Shown here in pieces: positions 36,507 through 46,380 of a stretch of DNA of 64,000 bases. The notes below the pieces were generated by a model. It saw only the letters and a program-made list of their open reading frames with translations. It searched no databases and was not told the origin of the DNA. Numbering within the stretch: the first letter of the stretch is position 1; the number at the start of each line of letters is the position of its first letter. Position numbers and translations under genes: made by a program. The stretch spans positions 5,857,501 through 5,921,500 of the forward strand of contig NZ_CP065410.1 in assembly GCF_020544405.1 (NCBI RefSeq), read 5' to 3'. The DNA is from Pseudomonas sp. IAC-BECa141 (GTDB lineage: Bacteria; Pseudomonadota; Gammaproteobacteria; Pseudomonadales; Pseudomonadaceae).

Positions 36507-37285
36507 GCCGCACCTCCTTTGGCCACTTGATACGCCGGATGCCAGCGCAGCCAGACGCGCTCAAGGCCACGGGCAGCGAGGTCGGCCAGCTTGCCGAGCA
36601 CCGCGTACAGCAGAATCGCCAGCACCACCACGTCGGTCTGCAAAAATTCCCGGGCGTTCATCGCCAGGTAACCGATGCCGGAACTGGCAGAAATGGTTTC
36701 CGCCACGATCAGCGTCAGCCACATGAAGCCAAGGGCGAAGCGCACACCGACCAGAATCGAAGGCAGCGCGCCCGGCAGAATCACCTGCCAGAACAGGCTG
36801 AAACCGGACAGGCCATAACTGCGCGCCATCTCCACCAGCGCCGGATCGACGTTGCGGATGCCGTGATAGGTGTTGAGGTAGATCGGGAACAACGTGCCCA
36901 ACGCCACCAGAAAAATCTTCGCCGACTCGTCGATGCCGAACCACAGAATCACCAGCGGAATCAGCGCCAGGTGCGGCACGTTGCGGATCATCTGCACCGA
37001 GCTGTCGAGCAGACGCTCGCCCCACTTCGACAGACCGGTGATGAAACCCAGCACCAGGCCGATGCTGCCACCGATGGTGAATCCCAGCGCGGCGCGCCAG
37101 CCGCTGATTGCCAGGTGCGTCCAGATTTCACCGCTGCGCACCAGACTCACGCCGGCTTCGATCACCGCCACCGGTGCCGGCAGAATCCGCGTCGACAACC
37201 ACCCTGCCGACACCGACAACTGCCACACCCCCAGCAACAACACCGGCAACGCCCAGAGCGCGAGGCTGTGGATAAATTTCTTCAT
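36503..37285 (-). CDS. ssuC: Aliphatic sulfonate ABC transporter permease
   Basis: A 260-residue inner-membrane permease with six predicted helices and the ATPase-contact loop [20 protein letters not shown]. It is of the SsuC/TauC type. It lies between ssuD (nine bases upstream) and ssuB (four-base overlap), so it is translated from the shared operon message. It forms the channel for sulfonates delivered by SsuA. Confidence 0.95.
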   Translation of the reverse strand: MKKFIHSLALWALPVLLLGVWQLSVSAGWLSTRILPAPVAVIEAGVSLVRSGEIWTHLAISGWRAALGFTIGGSIGLVLGFITGLSKWGERLLDSSVQMIRNVPHLALIPLVILWFGIDESAKIFLVALGTLFPIYLNTYHGIRNVDPALVEMARSYGLSGFSLFWQVILPGALPSILVGVRFALGFMWLTLIVAETISASSGIGYLAMNAREFLQTDVVVLAILLYAVLGKLADLAARGLERVWLRWHPAYQVAKGGAA

Positions 37286-37294
37286 GGCAGCGCC

Positions 37295-38443
37295 TCAGCT
37301 CTGGGACGCGGCTTTGGGAAGAATGTCGTTGGCCACCATCTCGCCGAACGGGCTGACGTAACCGGCGCTTTTCGGCAGTTCCGGGCGCTCGACGTCGAGG
37401 TGCGGAAACAACAGCTCGGCCACGCGATAGGATTCTTCGAGGTGTGGATAACCGGAGAAGATGAAGGTATCGATGCCCAGATCCGCGTATTCCTTCACCC
37501 GTGCCGCCACGGTCGGGCCGTCGCCGACCAGCGCCGTACCGGCACCGCCGCGCACCAGACCGACGCCGGCCCACAGGTTCGGGCTGACTTCGAGGTTGTC
37601 GCGGCTGCCGCCGTGCAGCGCGGCCATGCGTTGCTGACCGACCGAATCGAACCGCGCCAGCGAGGCCTGGGCACGCTTGATGGTGTCGTCGTCCAGATGA
37701 GAAATCAGACGATCCGCCGCTTGCCAGGCTTCGGCGTTGGTTTCCCGCACGATCACATGCAGACGGATGCCGAAGCGTACGGTGCGGCCGAGCTTGGCAG
37801 CCTTGGCGCGAACCTGTTCGATCTTCTCGGCGACTGCCGCGGGCGGCTCGCCCCAGGTCAGCACCATTTCCACTTGTTCGGCGGCCAGATCCTGCGCGGC
37901 TTCCGACGAGCCGCCAAAGTACAGTGGCGGACGCGGTTGCTGGATCGGCGGATAGAGCAATTTGGCGCCCTTCACGCTGATGTGCTCGCCGTCGTAATCC
38001 ACGGTTTCGCCCTCCAGCACACGGCGCCAGATCCGGGTGAATTCAACCGAGGCCTGATAGCGCGCTTCGTGATCGAGGAACAGACCGTCACCCGCCAACT
38101 CTTCCGGATCGCCACCGGTCACCAGGTTGAACAGCGCACGGCCGCCGGACAGACGATCCAGAGTCGCGGCCTGACGCGCCGCCACCGTCGGGGAAATGAT
38201 CCCGGGGCGTAGGGCGACGAGGAATTTCAGACGCTGGGTCACCGGGATCAGCGAGGCCGCCACCAGCCACGAGTCCTCGCAGGAACGGCCGGTGGGAATC
38301 AGCACGCCGCCGAAACCCAGTCGATCCGCCGCTTGCGCGACCTGTTGCAGATAACCGTGGTCGACGGCGCGGGCGCCTTCGGCGGTGCCAAGGTAATGGC
38401 CGTCGCCGTGGGTCGGCAGGAACCAGAAGATGTTGAGGCTCAT
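37295..38443 (-). CDS. ssuD: FMNH2-dependent alkanesulfonate monooxygenase
   Basis: A 382-residue luciferase-fold monooxygenase matching SsuD over its length ([20 protein letters not shown] start; [49 protein letters not shown]). It uses FMNH2 from SsuE and O2 to cleave the C-S bond of alkanesulfonates, releasing sulfite and an aldehyde. It is preceded by ssuA (25-base gap) and followed by ssuC. Cytoplasmic. Confidence 0.96.
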   Translation of the reverse strand: MSLNIFWFLPTHGDGHYLGTAEGARAVDHGYLQQVAQAADRLGFGGVLIPTGRSCEDSWLVAASLIPVTQRLKFLVALRPGIISPTVAARQAATLDRLSGGRALFNLVTGGDPEELAGDGLFLDHEARYQASVEFTRIWRRVLEGETVDYDGEHISVKGAKLLYPPIQQPRPPLYFGGSSEAAQDLAAEQVEMVLTWGEPPAAVAEKIEQVRAKAAKLGRTVRFGIRLHVIVRETNAEAWQAADRLISHLDDDTIKRAQASLARFDSVGQQRMAALHGGSRDNLEVSPNLWAGVGLVRGGAGTALVGDGPTVAARVKEYADLGIDTFIFSGYPHLEESYRVAELLFPHLDVERPELPKSAGYVSPFGEMVANDILPKAASQS

Positions 38444-38468
38444 GGAGTGGTCTCCTTGGGGATTCGAA

Positions 38469-39449
38469 TTACTGGGCCTGGGTGGCCGAGCTTTGGGCCA
38501 CAGCGGCCGGTGGGGTCCAGATCACGTCCTTGATGCTCAGCGGCTTGGGAATCAGCTTGAGCTGGTAGAAGGTGTCGGCGATTTTCTGTTGTGCGGCGAC
38601 CACTTCCGGGGTCAGGAACAGCGCGCCGTAGCCCTGGCGTTTCACCGAGGTCAGGGTGATGTCTGCCGGCAGGCCGAGCAGCGGCGACACCTGTTGGGTG
38701 ACGTCTTGCGGGTTGGCTTTGGACCACTCGCCGACGGCGCGCACCTCGTCCACGAGGGTCTTGATCACCTCGGGATTTTTCTGTGCATAGGGTTTGGTCG
38801 CCAGGTAGAACTGGTGGTTGTCGACGATGCCTTTGCCGTCACGCAGGGTGTGCGCTTGCAGCTGTTTCTCGGCGGCAGCCTGGTAGGGGTCCCAGATGAC
38901 CCAGGCGTCGACGCTGCCACGTTCGAACGCGGCGCGGGCATCGGCCGGCGGCAGGAATACGGTTTGAATGTCGGTGTACTTGAGGCCGGCGTCTTCCAGC
39001 GCACGCACCAGCAGGTAGTGAACGTTGGAGCCTTTGTTCAGGGCGACTTTCTTGCCCTTGAGATCCGCCACCGATTTGATCGGTGAATCTTTCGGCACGA
39101 GGATCGCTTCGCTGTTCGGCGCTGGCGGCTCGTAGGCCACGTAGAGCAGGTCGGCACCGGCTGCCTGGGCGAAGACCGGCGGGGTTTCGCCGGTGACACC
39201 GAAGTCGATCGAGCCGACGTTCAGGCCTTCCAGCAATTGCGGGCCGCCTGGGAATTCAGTCCATTGCACGTCGACGCCTTGGGCGGCGAGGCGTTTTTCC
39301 AGGGTGCCCTTGGCTTTGAGCAGCACCAGGGTGCCGTACTTCTGATAACCGATTCTTAGCGTCTCGGCTTGAGCTTGAGTGATGGCGCCGAAGGACACAG
39401 CCGCAGCAAACAGAGCGACCAGACCACGACGCAAAAATACAGTGCGCAT
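38469..39449 (-). CDS. ssuA: Aliphatic sulfonate-binding periplasmic protein
   Basis: A 326-residue binding protein with a signal peptide ([20 protein letters not shown], cleavage near TQA-QAETL) and SsuA features: [40 protein letters not shown] and [19 protein letters not shown]. It captures alkanesulfonates for SsuBC. It lies 90 bases downstream of ssuE and 25 bases before ssuD. Confidence 0.94.
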   Translation of the reverse strand: MRTVFLRRGLVALFAAAVSFGAITQAQAETLRIGYQKYGTLVLLKAKGTLEKRLAAQGVDVQWTEFPGGPQLLEGLNVGSIDFGVTGETPPVFAQAAGADLLYVAYEPPAPNSEAILVPKDSPIKSVADLKGKKVALNKGSNVHYLLVRALEDAGLKYTDIQTVFLPPADARAAFERGSVDAWVIWDPYQAAAEKQLQAHTLRDGKGIVDNHQFYLATKPYAQKNPEVIKTLVDEVRAVGEWSKANPQDVTQQVSPLLGLPADITLTSVKRQGYGALFLTPEVVAAQQKIADTFYQLKLIPKPLSIKDVIWTPPAAVAQSSATQAQ

Positions 39450-39539
39450 AGCGCTCTCCTTTTTTGCTGTTGGGTTTTGGCTGCACCTGCTTGCCCGTTG
39501 GCGGGCGAGTAAGGCCAGTACTTCAACTTTCGATGTGGC

Positions 39540-40133
39540 TCAAATGCTCCAGCGAGCACTCAACAAACGTTCGTTCAACAACCCCGGCTCCAGTGGCTTC
39601 GGCCGACGGGCCATGGCGCTGACAAACTGGTCCAGCGCTTCATGCAACCGCTGCTCCAGCGCCGGTGCCAGCTGCGCCTGGGCACTGCCCTCGCCGTAGG
39701 CGATCTGGCTGTCCTCGGCAAAAATACCTTGCAGCATTTCCTGGGCTTTCAATGCCGACAGCACAGGTTTGAGGGCGTAATCGACCACCAGCATGTGGGC
39801 GATGCTGCCGCCGGTGGCCATCGGCAAAACAATCTTGTGGTTCAGCGCACGTTCGGGCAGCAGATCCAGCACGGTCTTCAGAGCGCCGGAAAACGACGCC
39901 TTGTACACCGGCGTGGCGATCAGCAGGCCATCGGCGTTTTCAATCTGTTGCAGCAGGTGGAGCACCTTCGGGCTGTCGAAGCGGGCGTGGAGCAGGTCTT
40001 CAGCCGGAAAGTCCCGCACCTGATAACTCACCACTTCCACCCCTTGCTGCTGCAACCAGCGTTGCGAGCGCTCCAGCAACACCCCGGAGCGGGAACGTTG
40101 ACTGGGACTGCCACCGAGTGAGACGACCAGCAT
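39540..40133 (-). CDS. ssuE: NAD(P)H-dependent FMN reductase
   Basis: A 197-residue flavodoxin-fold reductase: [20 protein letters not shown] at the N-terminus holds the FMN phosphate loop, followed by [20 protein letters not shown] and [20 protein letters not shown]. It supplies FMNH2 to SsuD. It is the first gene of ssuEADCBF. The upstream 150 bases are AT-rich, as expected for a sulfur-starvation promoter. Confidence 0.95.
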   Translation of the reverse strand: MLVVSLGGSPSQRSRSGVLLERSQRWLQQQGVEVVSYQVRDFPAEDLLHARFDSPKVLHLLQQIENADGLLIATPVYKASFSGALKTVLDLLPERALNHKIVLPMATGGSIAHMLVVDYALKPVLSALKAQEMLQGIFAEDSQIAYGEGSAQAQLAPALEQRLHEALDQFVSAMARRPKPLEPGLLNERLLSARWSI

Positions 40134-40283
40134 TCAGAAGATTCCTTGCGCGTTACAGGCGATTCGCGGGTTGCGGTCTCGCTTCAATGACAGTGACCTT
40201 ACCAGCTCATTTATATATCCATAAATCATATTTATTCATTTGGTTATTCTTTAAAGAGATATGTATTTCACTTTCCTGCGGGC
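40134..40283 (-). promoter_or_regulatory. Likely promoter region of the ssu operon
   Basis: An AT-rich stretch (notably 40200-40270, with ataaatcatatttattcatt and ggttattctttaaag) stands out from the GC-rich surroundings upstream of ssuE. Its composition is like CysB-controlled sulfonate promoters, but no defined operator can be read with confidence. Confidence 0.45.
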
Positions 40284-40310
40284 AAAAAAACAGGCCGTGA
40301 AAACGGCCTG
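40284..40310 (-). terminator. Intrinsic terminator downstream of lsfA
   Basis: On the minus strand caggccgt, tetraloop and acggcctg are followed by seven T. It lies beyond the REP element after the peroxiredoxin gene and insulates it from ssuE. Confidence 0.85.
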
Positions 40311-40353
40311 AAACCCTGCATCGTGTTCGTACTGATCGCTCCCTAGCACTGAT

Positions 40354-40457
40354 GATCGTTCCCACGCTCTGCTTGGGAATGAATCCATGGACGCTCCGCG
40401 TCCACTGTGACGCAGAGCGTCACGGGCGGCATTCCCACGCGGAGCGTGGGAACGATC
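40354..40457. repeat. REP-like element, type B
   Basis: It begins gatcgttcccacgctctgc and ends in the inverted copy (ggagcgtgggaacgatc), with the inner gacgctccgcgtc palindrome. It lies between lsfA and its terminator. Confidence 0.87.
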
Positions 40458-40481
40458 TGCAACGAGGTGTGCCCGGTCAGA

Positions 40482-41120
40482 TCACTTGTTCGGCTGTGGT
40501 GTGAGGCGCAGATACGGTTTCACCGCGCGGTAGCCCTTCGGAAAGCGTTGCCTGATTTCGTCTTCGTCCTTGAGCGACGGCACGATCACCACGTCTTGCC
40601 CGTCCTGCCAGTTGGCCGGGGTGGCCACCTTGTAGTTGTCGGTGAGCTGCAGCGAATCGATCACCCGCAGAATCTCGTGGAAGTTGCGCCCGGTGCTCGC
40701 CGGGTAGGTGATGGTCAGGCGGATCTTCTTGTTCGGATCGATCACGAACAGCGAACGCACGGTCAGGGTGTCGTTGGCGTTCGGATGGATCAGATCGTAC
40801 AGATCGGAGACCTTGCGATCGGCGTCGGCCAGGATCGGGAAGTTGACGATGGTGTTCTGGGTTTCGTTGATGTCTTCGATCCACTTGTGGTGCGAATCCA
40901 CCGGATCGACCGACAGCGCAATGGCTTTCACGCCACGTTTGCTGAACTCATCCTTGAGCTTGGCAGTGAAGCCCAACTCGGTGGTGCAGACCGGGGTGAA
41001 GTCCGCCGGGTGAGAAAACAGCACGCCCCAGCTATCGCCCAGCCATTCATGGAAACGAATCTTGCCGGCGCTGGAATCCTGTTCGAAATCGGGGGCGATA
41101 TCGCCAAGTCTGAGGCTCAT
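40482..41120 (-). CDS. lsfA: 1-Cys peroxiredoxin (LsfA type)
   Basis: A 212-residue Prx6-class peroxiredoxin. The peroxidatic cysteine is Cys45 in HPADFTPVCTTELG, with Arg in the conserved LTVRSLFVIDPNKKIR region; no resolving cysteine is visible, hence 1-Cys. It reduces peroxides in the cytoplasm. LsfA is a sulfate-starvation-induced protein in Pseudomonas putida, and its place directly upstream of the ssu operon fits a sulfur-limitation role, perhaps against oxidants made by flavin monooxygenases. Confidence 0.92.
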   Translation of the reverse strand: MSLRLGDIAPDFEQDSSAGKIRFHEWLGDSWGVLFSHPADFTPVCTTELGFTAKLKDEFSKRGVKAIALSVDPVDSHHKWIEDINETQNTIVNFPILADADRKVSDLYDLIHPNANDTLTVRSLFVIDPNKKIRLTITYPASTGRNFHEILRVIDSLQLTDNYKVATPANWQDGQDVVIVPSLKDEDEIRQRFPKGYRAVKPYLRLTPQPNK

Positions 41121-41190
41121 GGTGCGGCTCCTGATGAGTTGTTGGAGACCTCAACTGTAGCTCGGGATTCGTTCTTCTGAAAAAGAATAA

Positions 41191-41214
41191 ATAACGAGAT
41201 ATTTATATCGTTAT
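41191..41214. promoter_or_regulatory. AT-rich dyad upstream of lsfA
   Basis: ataacga and tcgttat form an inverted repeat around ten bases, 71-94 bases before the lsfA ATG, within an AT-rich segment (41175-41225). It is a candidate operator or promoter part. The remainder of the 307-base spacer up to 41427 shows only the oprD terminator. Confidence 0.4.
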
Positions 41215-41352
41215 TGAATATTAAACATCTGTTCACTGGACGCCCCGCAGCATCGCGACGAACATCGCCCACAAGGTTCGAGAAGGCCTTGAGTTGCTGT
41301 AAAGAGGGGAACATCGGGAAAGGCTTACGGGGGTGAGCCGGACCCGAAACGC

Positions 41353-41391
41353 AAAAGCCCCGTCCGGCGCGATGCCGGACGGGGCTTTTTT
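41353..41391. terminator. Intrinsic terminator downstream of the first oprD gene
   Basis: aaaagccccgtccggc, loop and gccggacggggcttttt make a long perfect stem with A and T tracts, able to act in both directions, 37 bases past the porin stop codon. Confidence 0.92.
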
Positions 41392-41427
41392 ACATCGGGC
41401 TTTTTACATCAGTGCAGGAGCGCGCTA

Positions 41428-42780
41428 TTACAGCAGCGGGATCGAGTAGCTGACGATCAGGCGGTTTTCGTCCTGGTCACGCTGACCTGGAATGTCGTTG
41501 CGCCAGGTAGCGTTTTTCCACATCAGACCCAGGTTTTTCAGCGGGCCTTCTGGTACCACGTAACCAACAGTCAGGTCGCGTTCCCACTCGGAAGCACCGG
41601 TACCGTTCTCCCGACGGTTGGAGCCTACGGTGTCGATGTCGTCACCGCGCAGGTAAACCACACCGGCAGTCAGGCCTGGCAGGCCGACTTTGGCGAAGTC
41701 ATACGAGTAGCGAGCTTGCCAGGTTTTCTCGCCGGCACGACCGAACTTCTGGATCTGCATGTCGGTGATGGTGTAGTTCGACGAACCGTCGCCCTGGTTC
41801 AGCCAAGGGAAGTCGGAGCTGCCGTTGGAAACCTGGTAGCCGCCACCAAAAGTGTGACCCTCAACGGTGTACAGGAACAGGCCGCTGTACAGGTTGTTGT
41901 CGATCGGGCCTTTGCCGCTGACGTTGCCAACATAATTACCGTTGCCGAAGTAGGCCGCGGTGTTGTTGTTGGCGCCATCGTCGCTGCTGTGGAAGTAACG
42001 GAAGTCAGACTTCAGCACGCCCGGGCCGATTGCCCAGTTGTGAACCAGACCCAGGAAGTGTTGCTTGTAGAAGTCTTCCAGGTTGCCGTAGTAGTACTGG
42101 GCAGTCAGGTCTTTGGTGATCTTGTAGTCACCACCGGCGTAGTAGAACTTGTTGCTGTTGGCTACGCGAGCATTCGCACCGCCGATGGACAGGTTCTCGT
42201 TGTTGCTGGAGTTACGACCTTTCACAGCTTCGATTTGACCAGCGACCAAAGTCACGTCCTTGATCTCGCCGGAAGTGATCTGACCGCCCTGCCAGGTTTG
42301 TGGCAGCAGACGGCCATCGTTGGTCACGATAACCGGGTTCTTCGGCTGCAGAGTACCCAGCTTCAGTTCGGTCTGGGAGATCTTGGCCTTGGCAGTCAGG
42401 CCCAGGCTGGAGAAATTATCAACCGCTTCACCGTTGGACTTGCTTGGGAACACGGTGCCGCCGTAAGAAGCGCCAGTGGCGCCGTTAGTGCCGCCGCCCG
42501 AATCCAGACGAACGCCCAGCAGGCCGATAGCATCAATACCGAAGCCTACGGTGCCTTGGGTGTAACCGGAGATGAAACGCAGATCGAAGCCTTGGCCCCA
42601 TTCTTCGTTCTTGTTCTGCACGCCGGAGGCGGTTTTGGCAGCGCCATCGCGGTTGTCAGTGTTGATATAGAAGTTACGCAGCCCCAGGGTGGCCTTGCTG
42701 TCTTCGATGAAACCGGCGGCGCCTGCCTGCTGCGCCAAAACCCCTACGGCCACGGCCAGGGCCAAGGTGGACTTGTTCAT
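41428..42780 (-). CDS. OprD family outer-membrane porin (copy 1)
   Basis: A 450-residue OprD-family porin with a signal peptide (MNKSTLALAVAVGVLAQQAG, cleavage near GAA-GFIED) and the conserved mature start GFIEDSKATLGLRNFYINTD. Alternating strand pattern, the GKPKN-like ATLQPKNPVIVTNDGRLLPQ and a C-terminal beta strand (NRLIVSYSIPLL) fit an 18-strand barrel. Family members admit basic amino acids, peptides, aromatic or other small acids; the substrate is not known. A GAGAGGAGC-type site precedes the ATG. The neighbouring gene at 43199 is a paralogue. Confidence 0.92.
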   Translation of the reverse strand: MNKSTLALAVAVGVLAQQAGAAGFIEDSKATLGLRNFYINTDNRDGAAKTASGVQNKNEEWGQGFDLRFISGYTQGTVGFGIDAIGLLGVRLDSGGGTNGATGASYGGTVFPSKSNGEAVDNFSSLGLTAKAKISQTELKLGTLQPKNPVIVTNDGRLLPQTWQGGQITSGEIKDVTLVAGQIEAVKGRNSSNNENLSIGGANARVANSNKFYYAGGDYKITKDLTAQYYYGNLEDFYKQHFLGLVHNWAIGPGVLKSDFRYFHSSDDGANNNTAAYFGNGNYVGNVSGKGPIDNNLYSGLFLYTVEGHTFGGGYQVSNGSSDFPWLNQGDGSSNYTITDMQIQKFGRAGEKTWQARYSYDFAKVGLPGLTAGVVYLRGDDIDTVGSNRRENGTGASEWERDLTVGYVVPEGPLKNLGLMWKNATWRNDIPGQRDQDENRLIVSYSIPLL

Positions 42781-42906
42781 GTTTCGCTCCTCTCGTTTCT
42801 ATTTCTTTTGCTTTTTTTTGCTGTCGGCTCCGGATCAATTGCCCGAAAACCTGGAACACCTAACGCTGCGGATCTCTTAGCCCCGTCAAAGCCGCGGAAG
42901 CATACC

Positions 42907-42930
42907 TCGTCATAATCTCGAAAAGAATTG
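42907..42930 (-). promoter_or_regulatory. Shared upstream element of the oprD paralogues (copy 1 side)
   Basis: tcgtcataatctcgaaaaga followed by attg, 127-150 bases before the oprD copy 1 ATG, recurs almost unchanged before copy 2 (44695-44718). The rest of this 418-base spacer is AT-rich leader and, at its far end, the copy 2 terminator. Confidence 0.55.
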
Positions 42931-43162
42931 TTCCACTCTTTTTAAGAACGTCGAGACATATACAAACGCGCGACAGAATCGAGGTATCGGCTCAATCGCC
43001 GATTCCTGAACCCTTCAGATTGTCGAGGGACAAAAATGCCAAAACACCGCAGCGCATTCCGGACGTCGGACGGTCTACTCTAGACTGACGCCGAAAAACA
43101 CAAAAAGAATAAAAAACACTCAATAAGTAACATTCAGGAATATGGAATAAAAGGCAAAAAAA

Positions 43163-43188
43163 ACCTTGCCGAGCGGCAAGGTCTTTTT
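43163..43188 (-). terminator. Intrinsic terminator of the second oprD gene
   Basis: accttgcc, loop gagc and ggcaaggt with flanking A and T tracts, 17 bases past the stop codon; it can work on both strands. Confidence 0.88.
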
Positions 43189-43198
43189 TCAGCACCTT

Positions 43199-44527
43199 TT
43201 ACAGGAAGCTATAGGTGTAGTTGAAGATCAGACGGGTCTGATCCTGATCGGCAATATTGATCTGGCTGCCACGATAAACACCATTGCGCAGTGTCACGCC
43301 GAAGCCTTTGAGTACGCCCTCTTGAACGGTGTAATCAATACGCATGTCTCGCTCCCACTCGGACATGTCGCTACCGGTACCGTTCGTTGCCTTGATGTTT
43401 TCGCCATGCAGATAAGCGATCGAGGCTTTGAGGCCCGGTACGCCCAGACCTGCGAAGTCATAGGAATACTGTCCGAAGGTGGTGTTTTCACCGGCACGGA
43501 CAAAGCCGTTAACCATGGCGTCAGTGAACAAATAGAAACTGGTCCCACCGGCACCTTCGGGACGACCGTTGCCATCCACCACGTTGCCTTGGTTCAAGTA
43601 GACGAAACCACCGTCATCGTTGACGCGTTGATGGCCGAGCAAGAACGCGTTGCCACCCAAGGTGTATGTGAACATGGCGCTCCAGGTCTTGTTATCGACC
43701 TCGCCCGGGTTCCTGGCATAACCACCGTTGTTATTGAAGCGGTAGCCTGCCTCCCCGTTCTTGCCATCGGAGCTGCTGTCAAAATAGCGGATATCGGTCT
43801 TGAACGACTGGTTGGTGCCGATCGGAAGAACATGCACCAGGCCGAAGAAGTTCTGCTTGTAATAATCCTGCAGGTTGGAGTGGTAGTACTGCAGGGTCAG
43901 GTCTTTGGTGACCTTCCAGTCGGCGCCTGCATAGCGGAACTGATTGCTGTCCTGCGTACCACCAGCCACTGCCAGGCCAGTGCTGTTTGTCGAGGCACGA
44001 CCCACTGCATGCTCGAGCTGACCGGCGTTGAAGGTGACGTTATCGATTTCCTTGGAGGTGACCGTGCCACCCTCGAAGGTTTGAGGCAGCAGGCGGCTAT
44101 CGTTCGCGACCAGAATCGGCAAGTTAGGTTGCAGAGCACCACCCAAGTGAGCTTCGGTCTTGGACAGACGTGCCTTGACGTTACCCGCTATGCGGCTCCA
44201 GGAATGTGTTGCCGAGCCGTCGGAATCACTTGGGGAGAACGTGTTGCTGTCCGGGTGGTGCCCACGTCCACCATCCAGGTGAATGCCGCTGATCGCCTGC
44301 ACATCCAGACCAAACCCGACCGTGCCCTGAGTGAAACCGGAGAGGTAATCGAACTTGAAGCCCTGCGCGGTCTCTTTCTGATCGGCGCCGCCATCACGGT
44401 TATCGTTGTTGTAGTACATGGTGCGGGAGCTCAGGGAAGCCTTGCTGTCTTCGATGAAACCCGCGGCACCTGCCTGCTGCGCCAATACCCCAAAGGCCAC
44501 AGCCACGGCCAAGGTGGACTTATTCAT
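43199..44527 (-). CDS. OprD family outer-membrane porin (copy 2)
   Basis: A 442-residue OprD-family porin. The signal peptide MNKSTLAVAVAFGVLAQQAG and mature start GFIEDSKASLSSRTMYYNND nearly repeat those of the neighbouring porin. LGGALQPNLPILVANDSRLL is the conserved loop and strand region. The protein ends with a terminal phenylalanine strand (RLIFNYTYSFL), a typical outer-membrane assembly signal. The frame extends to 44620, but the ATG at 44527 with GAGAGGAGC upstream is clear. The many loop differences from copy 1 imply a different substrate. Confidence 0.92.
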   Translation of the reverse strand: MNKSTLAVAVAFGVLAQQAGAAGFIEDSKASLSSRTMYYNNDNRDGGADQKETAQGFKFDYLSGFTQGTVGFGLDVQAISGIHLDGGRGHHPDSNTFSPSDSDGSATHSWSRIAGNVKARLSKTEAHLGGALQPNLPILVANDSRLLPQTFEGGTVTSKEIDNVTFNAGQLEHAVGRASTNSTGLAVAGGTQDSNQFRYAGADWKVTKDLTLQYYHSNLQDYYKQNFFGLVHVLPIGTNQSFKTDIRYFDSSSDGKNGEAGYRFNNNGGYARNPGEVDNKTWSAMFTYTLGGNAFLLGHQRVNDDGGFVYLNQGNVVDGNGRPEGAGGTSFYLFTDAMVNGFVRAGENTTFGQYSYDFAGLGVPGLKASIAYLHGENIKATNGTGSDMSEWERDMRIDYTVQEGVLKGFGVTLRNGVYRGSQINIADQDQTRLIFNYTYSFL

Positions 44528-45081
44528 TGTCAAGCTCCTCTCGTTTCTAATTCTTGTTTTCCCGGCCCGGATCGACGCCCGAGTCCCAAGGTTAGCGATT
44601 AGCGCCAGAGCGTGACTCACAAGTCAATCGTAACCATGTGTGTCTACGACCATAGTCTAATCTCCGGTTTTTTGGTCCATGCAGTTTCATGAGTTCGTCA
44701 TGAATCCGAAAAGAATTGATGTCTTCTTTTCTAATACCCTTTAGGAATTTAAACCCCGTGTTTAAAGGCTCGAGTGCTCCCCACGCGAACGCGACGATCA
44801 ATTTCTGAAGAGTATTTGAATCACCCTGTCGAGAGTGATTTGTGCTGAAGCAATCCGGAAACATTTCCATCACAACAACCGCCAACCCGCGCAATATCCA
44901 GATCAATTGTTACAGTTTGTGTATCGGGATATTTTTTTCACGCACAACGCATCCGCCTTGCCGAATTGACCTGGCTCGATGCAGCAATTGTGTTCAGTGA
45001 CGTTGAATCAGGAGGAGTACTGCAGAAAGCGGCTGAGTGGGGAGCTTGCGGCCTGCATCTGCTGCCCCACAGCCTGATGAG
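44528..45081. other. Long non-coding spacer between oprD copy 2 and argA
   Basis: About 550 bases with lower GC than the surroundings. The porin-proximal 190 bases hold its leader and the shared promoter element. Further on are a weak hairpin (aatcac...gtgatt near 44819-44839) and a ttttttt run near 44932. A 104-codon frame (44592-44906) overlaps the porin leader and has no ribosome binding site or recognisable product. No gene is supported here. Confidence 0.5.
44695..44718 (-). promoter_or_regulatory. Shared upstream element of the oprD paralogues (copy 2 side)
   Basis: tcgtcatgaatccgaaaaga followed by attg, 168-191 bases before the copy 2 ATG, matches the element before copy 1 with a single inserted and deleted base. 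It may be a common operator or promoter core. Confidence 0.55.
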
Positions 45082-46380
45082 TCAAAGCGTCTTTTCGAAG
45101 ATCTTCGAATTGCGCTGATAGTTATAGAGCGAAGCCCGCGCCGCCGGCAGGCGCTCGACGCTGCTCGGTTCGAAACCGCGCTCGCGGAACCAGTGGGCCG
45201 TGCGGGTGGTGAGGACGAACAGGGTCTTCAGACCCTGCGCCCGGGCGCGGGTTTCGATGCGCTCGAGCAGTTCGTCGCCACGACCGCCATGGCGATACTC
45301 GGGATTCACCGCCAGGCACGCCAGCTCGCCGGCATCCGAATCGGCAATCTGATACAGCGCCGCACAGGCGATGATCATTCCTTCACGCTCGACCACGCTG
45401 AACTGCTCGATTTCACGCTCCAGCACCTCACGGGACCGACGCACCAGAATCCCCTGCTCCTCCAGCGGGCTGATCAGATCGAGCAAGCCGCCGACATCTT
45501 CAATAGCCGCCTCGCGCACCAGTTCGAATTGCTCCTGGGCCACCAGCGTACCGCCACCGTCACGGGTGAACAGTTCGGTCAGCAGCGCACCGTCCTCCGC
45601 ATAACTGACGATATGGCTGCGCGCCACGCCGCCACGACAGGCTTCGGCGGCAGCATCCAGCAGTTCCGCCTGATAGTTGCTGCCCAGACGCTGCAAGTGC
45701 GCCGGCACCTGTTGCGGGCGCAGCTCACGCACCAGTTTGCCGTTTTCGTCGATCAGACCGGGGTCGGCACCGAACAGCAGCAGCTTGTCGGCACCCAGAT
45801 CGATCGCAGCACGGGTCGCCACGTCTTCACAGGCCAGGTTGAAGATTTCACCGGTCGGCGAATAGCCCAGCGGCGACAGCAGCACGATGGAGCGCTCGTC
45901 AAGCAGGCGGTTGATGCCCTTGCGGTCGACCCGGCGCACTTCGCCGGTGTGGTGATAGTCGACACCTTCCAGCACGCCGATCGGCCGTGCCGTCACGAGG
46001 TTGCCGCTGGCCACCCGCAGACGCGAGCCCTGCATCGGCGACGAAGCCATGTCCATCGACAGCCGCGCTTCGATGGCGATGCGCAGCTGGCCGACCGCGT
46101 CGATCACGCACTCCAGCGTCGCGGCATCAGTGATGCGCATGCCGTGGTGGTAGTGCGGGGTCAGGCCGCGGGCGGCGAGACGGGTCTCAATCTGTGGGCG
46201 AGAACCATGAACCAGCACCAGCCGCACGCCGAGGCTGTGCAGCAGCACGATGTCGTGGACGATATTGCCGAAATTCGGATGCTCGACGCCGTCGCCCGGA
46301 AGCATGACGACGAAGGTGCAATCGCGGTGAGCATTGATATAGGGAGACGCGTGGCGAAGCCAATTGACGTATTCGGGCAT
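45082..46380 (-). CDS. argA: N-acetylglutamate synthase
   Basis: A 432-residue fusion of an amino-acid-kinase-fold domain (about 1-285: FVVMLPGDGVEHPNFGNIVH, LVLVHGSRPQIETRL) and a C-terminal GNAT acetyltransferase domain (about 290-432: AVNPEYRHGGRGDELLERIE). It makes N-acetylglutamate from glutamate and acetyl-CoA, the first step of arginine synthesis; the kinase-like domain mediates arginine feedback inhibition. It is followed by a long spacer and lies downstream of argE on the same strand. Confidence 0.95.
   Translation of the reverse strand: MPEYVNWLRHASPYINAHRDCTFVVMLPGDGVEHPNFGNIVHDIVLLHSLGVRLVLVHGSRPQIETRLAARGLTPHYHHGMRITDAATLECVIDAVGQLRIAIEARLSMDMASSPMQGSRLRVASGNLVTARPIGVLEGVDYHHTGEVRRVDRKGINRLLDERSIVLLSPLGYSPTGEIFNLACEDVATRAAIDLGADKLLLFGADPGLIDENGKLVRELRPQQVPAHLQRLGSNYQAELLDAAAEACRGGVARSHIVSYAEDGALLTELFTRDGGGTLVAQEQFELVREAAIEDVGGLLDLISPLEEQGILVRRSREVLEREIEQFSVVEREGMIIACAALYQIADSDAGELACLAVNPEYRHGGRGDELLERIETRARAQGLKTLFVLTTRTAHWFRERGFEPSSVERLPAARASLYNYQRNSKIFEKTL

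Noticed and set aside
44592..44906. A 104-codon minus-strand frame upstream of the second porin
   Set aside because: No ribosome binding site, no recognisable domain, and it overlaps the leader and shared promoter element of the porin.
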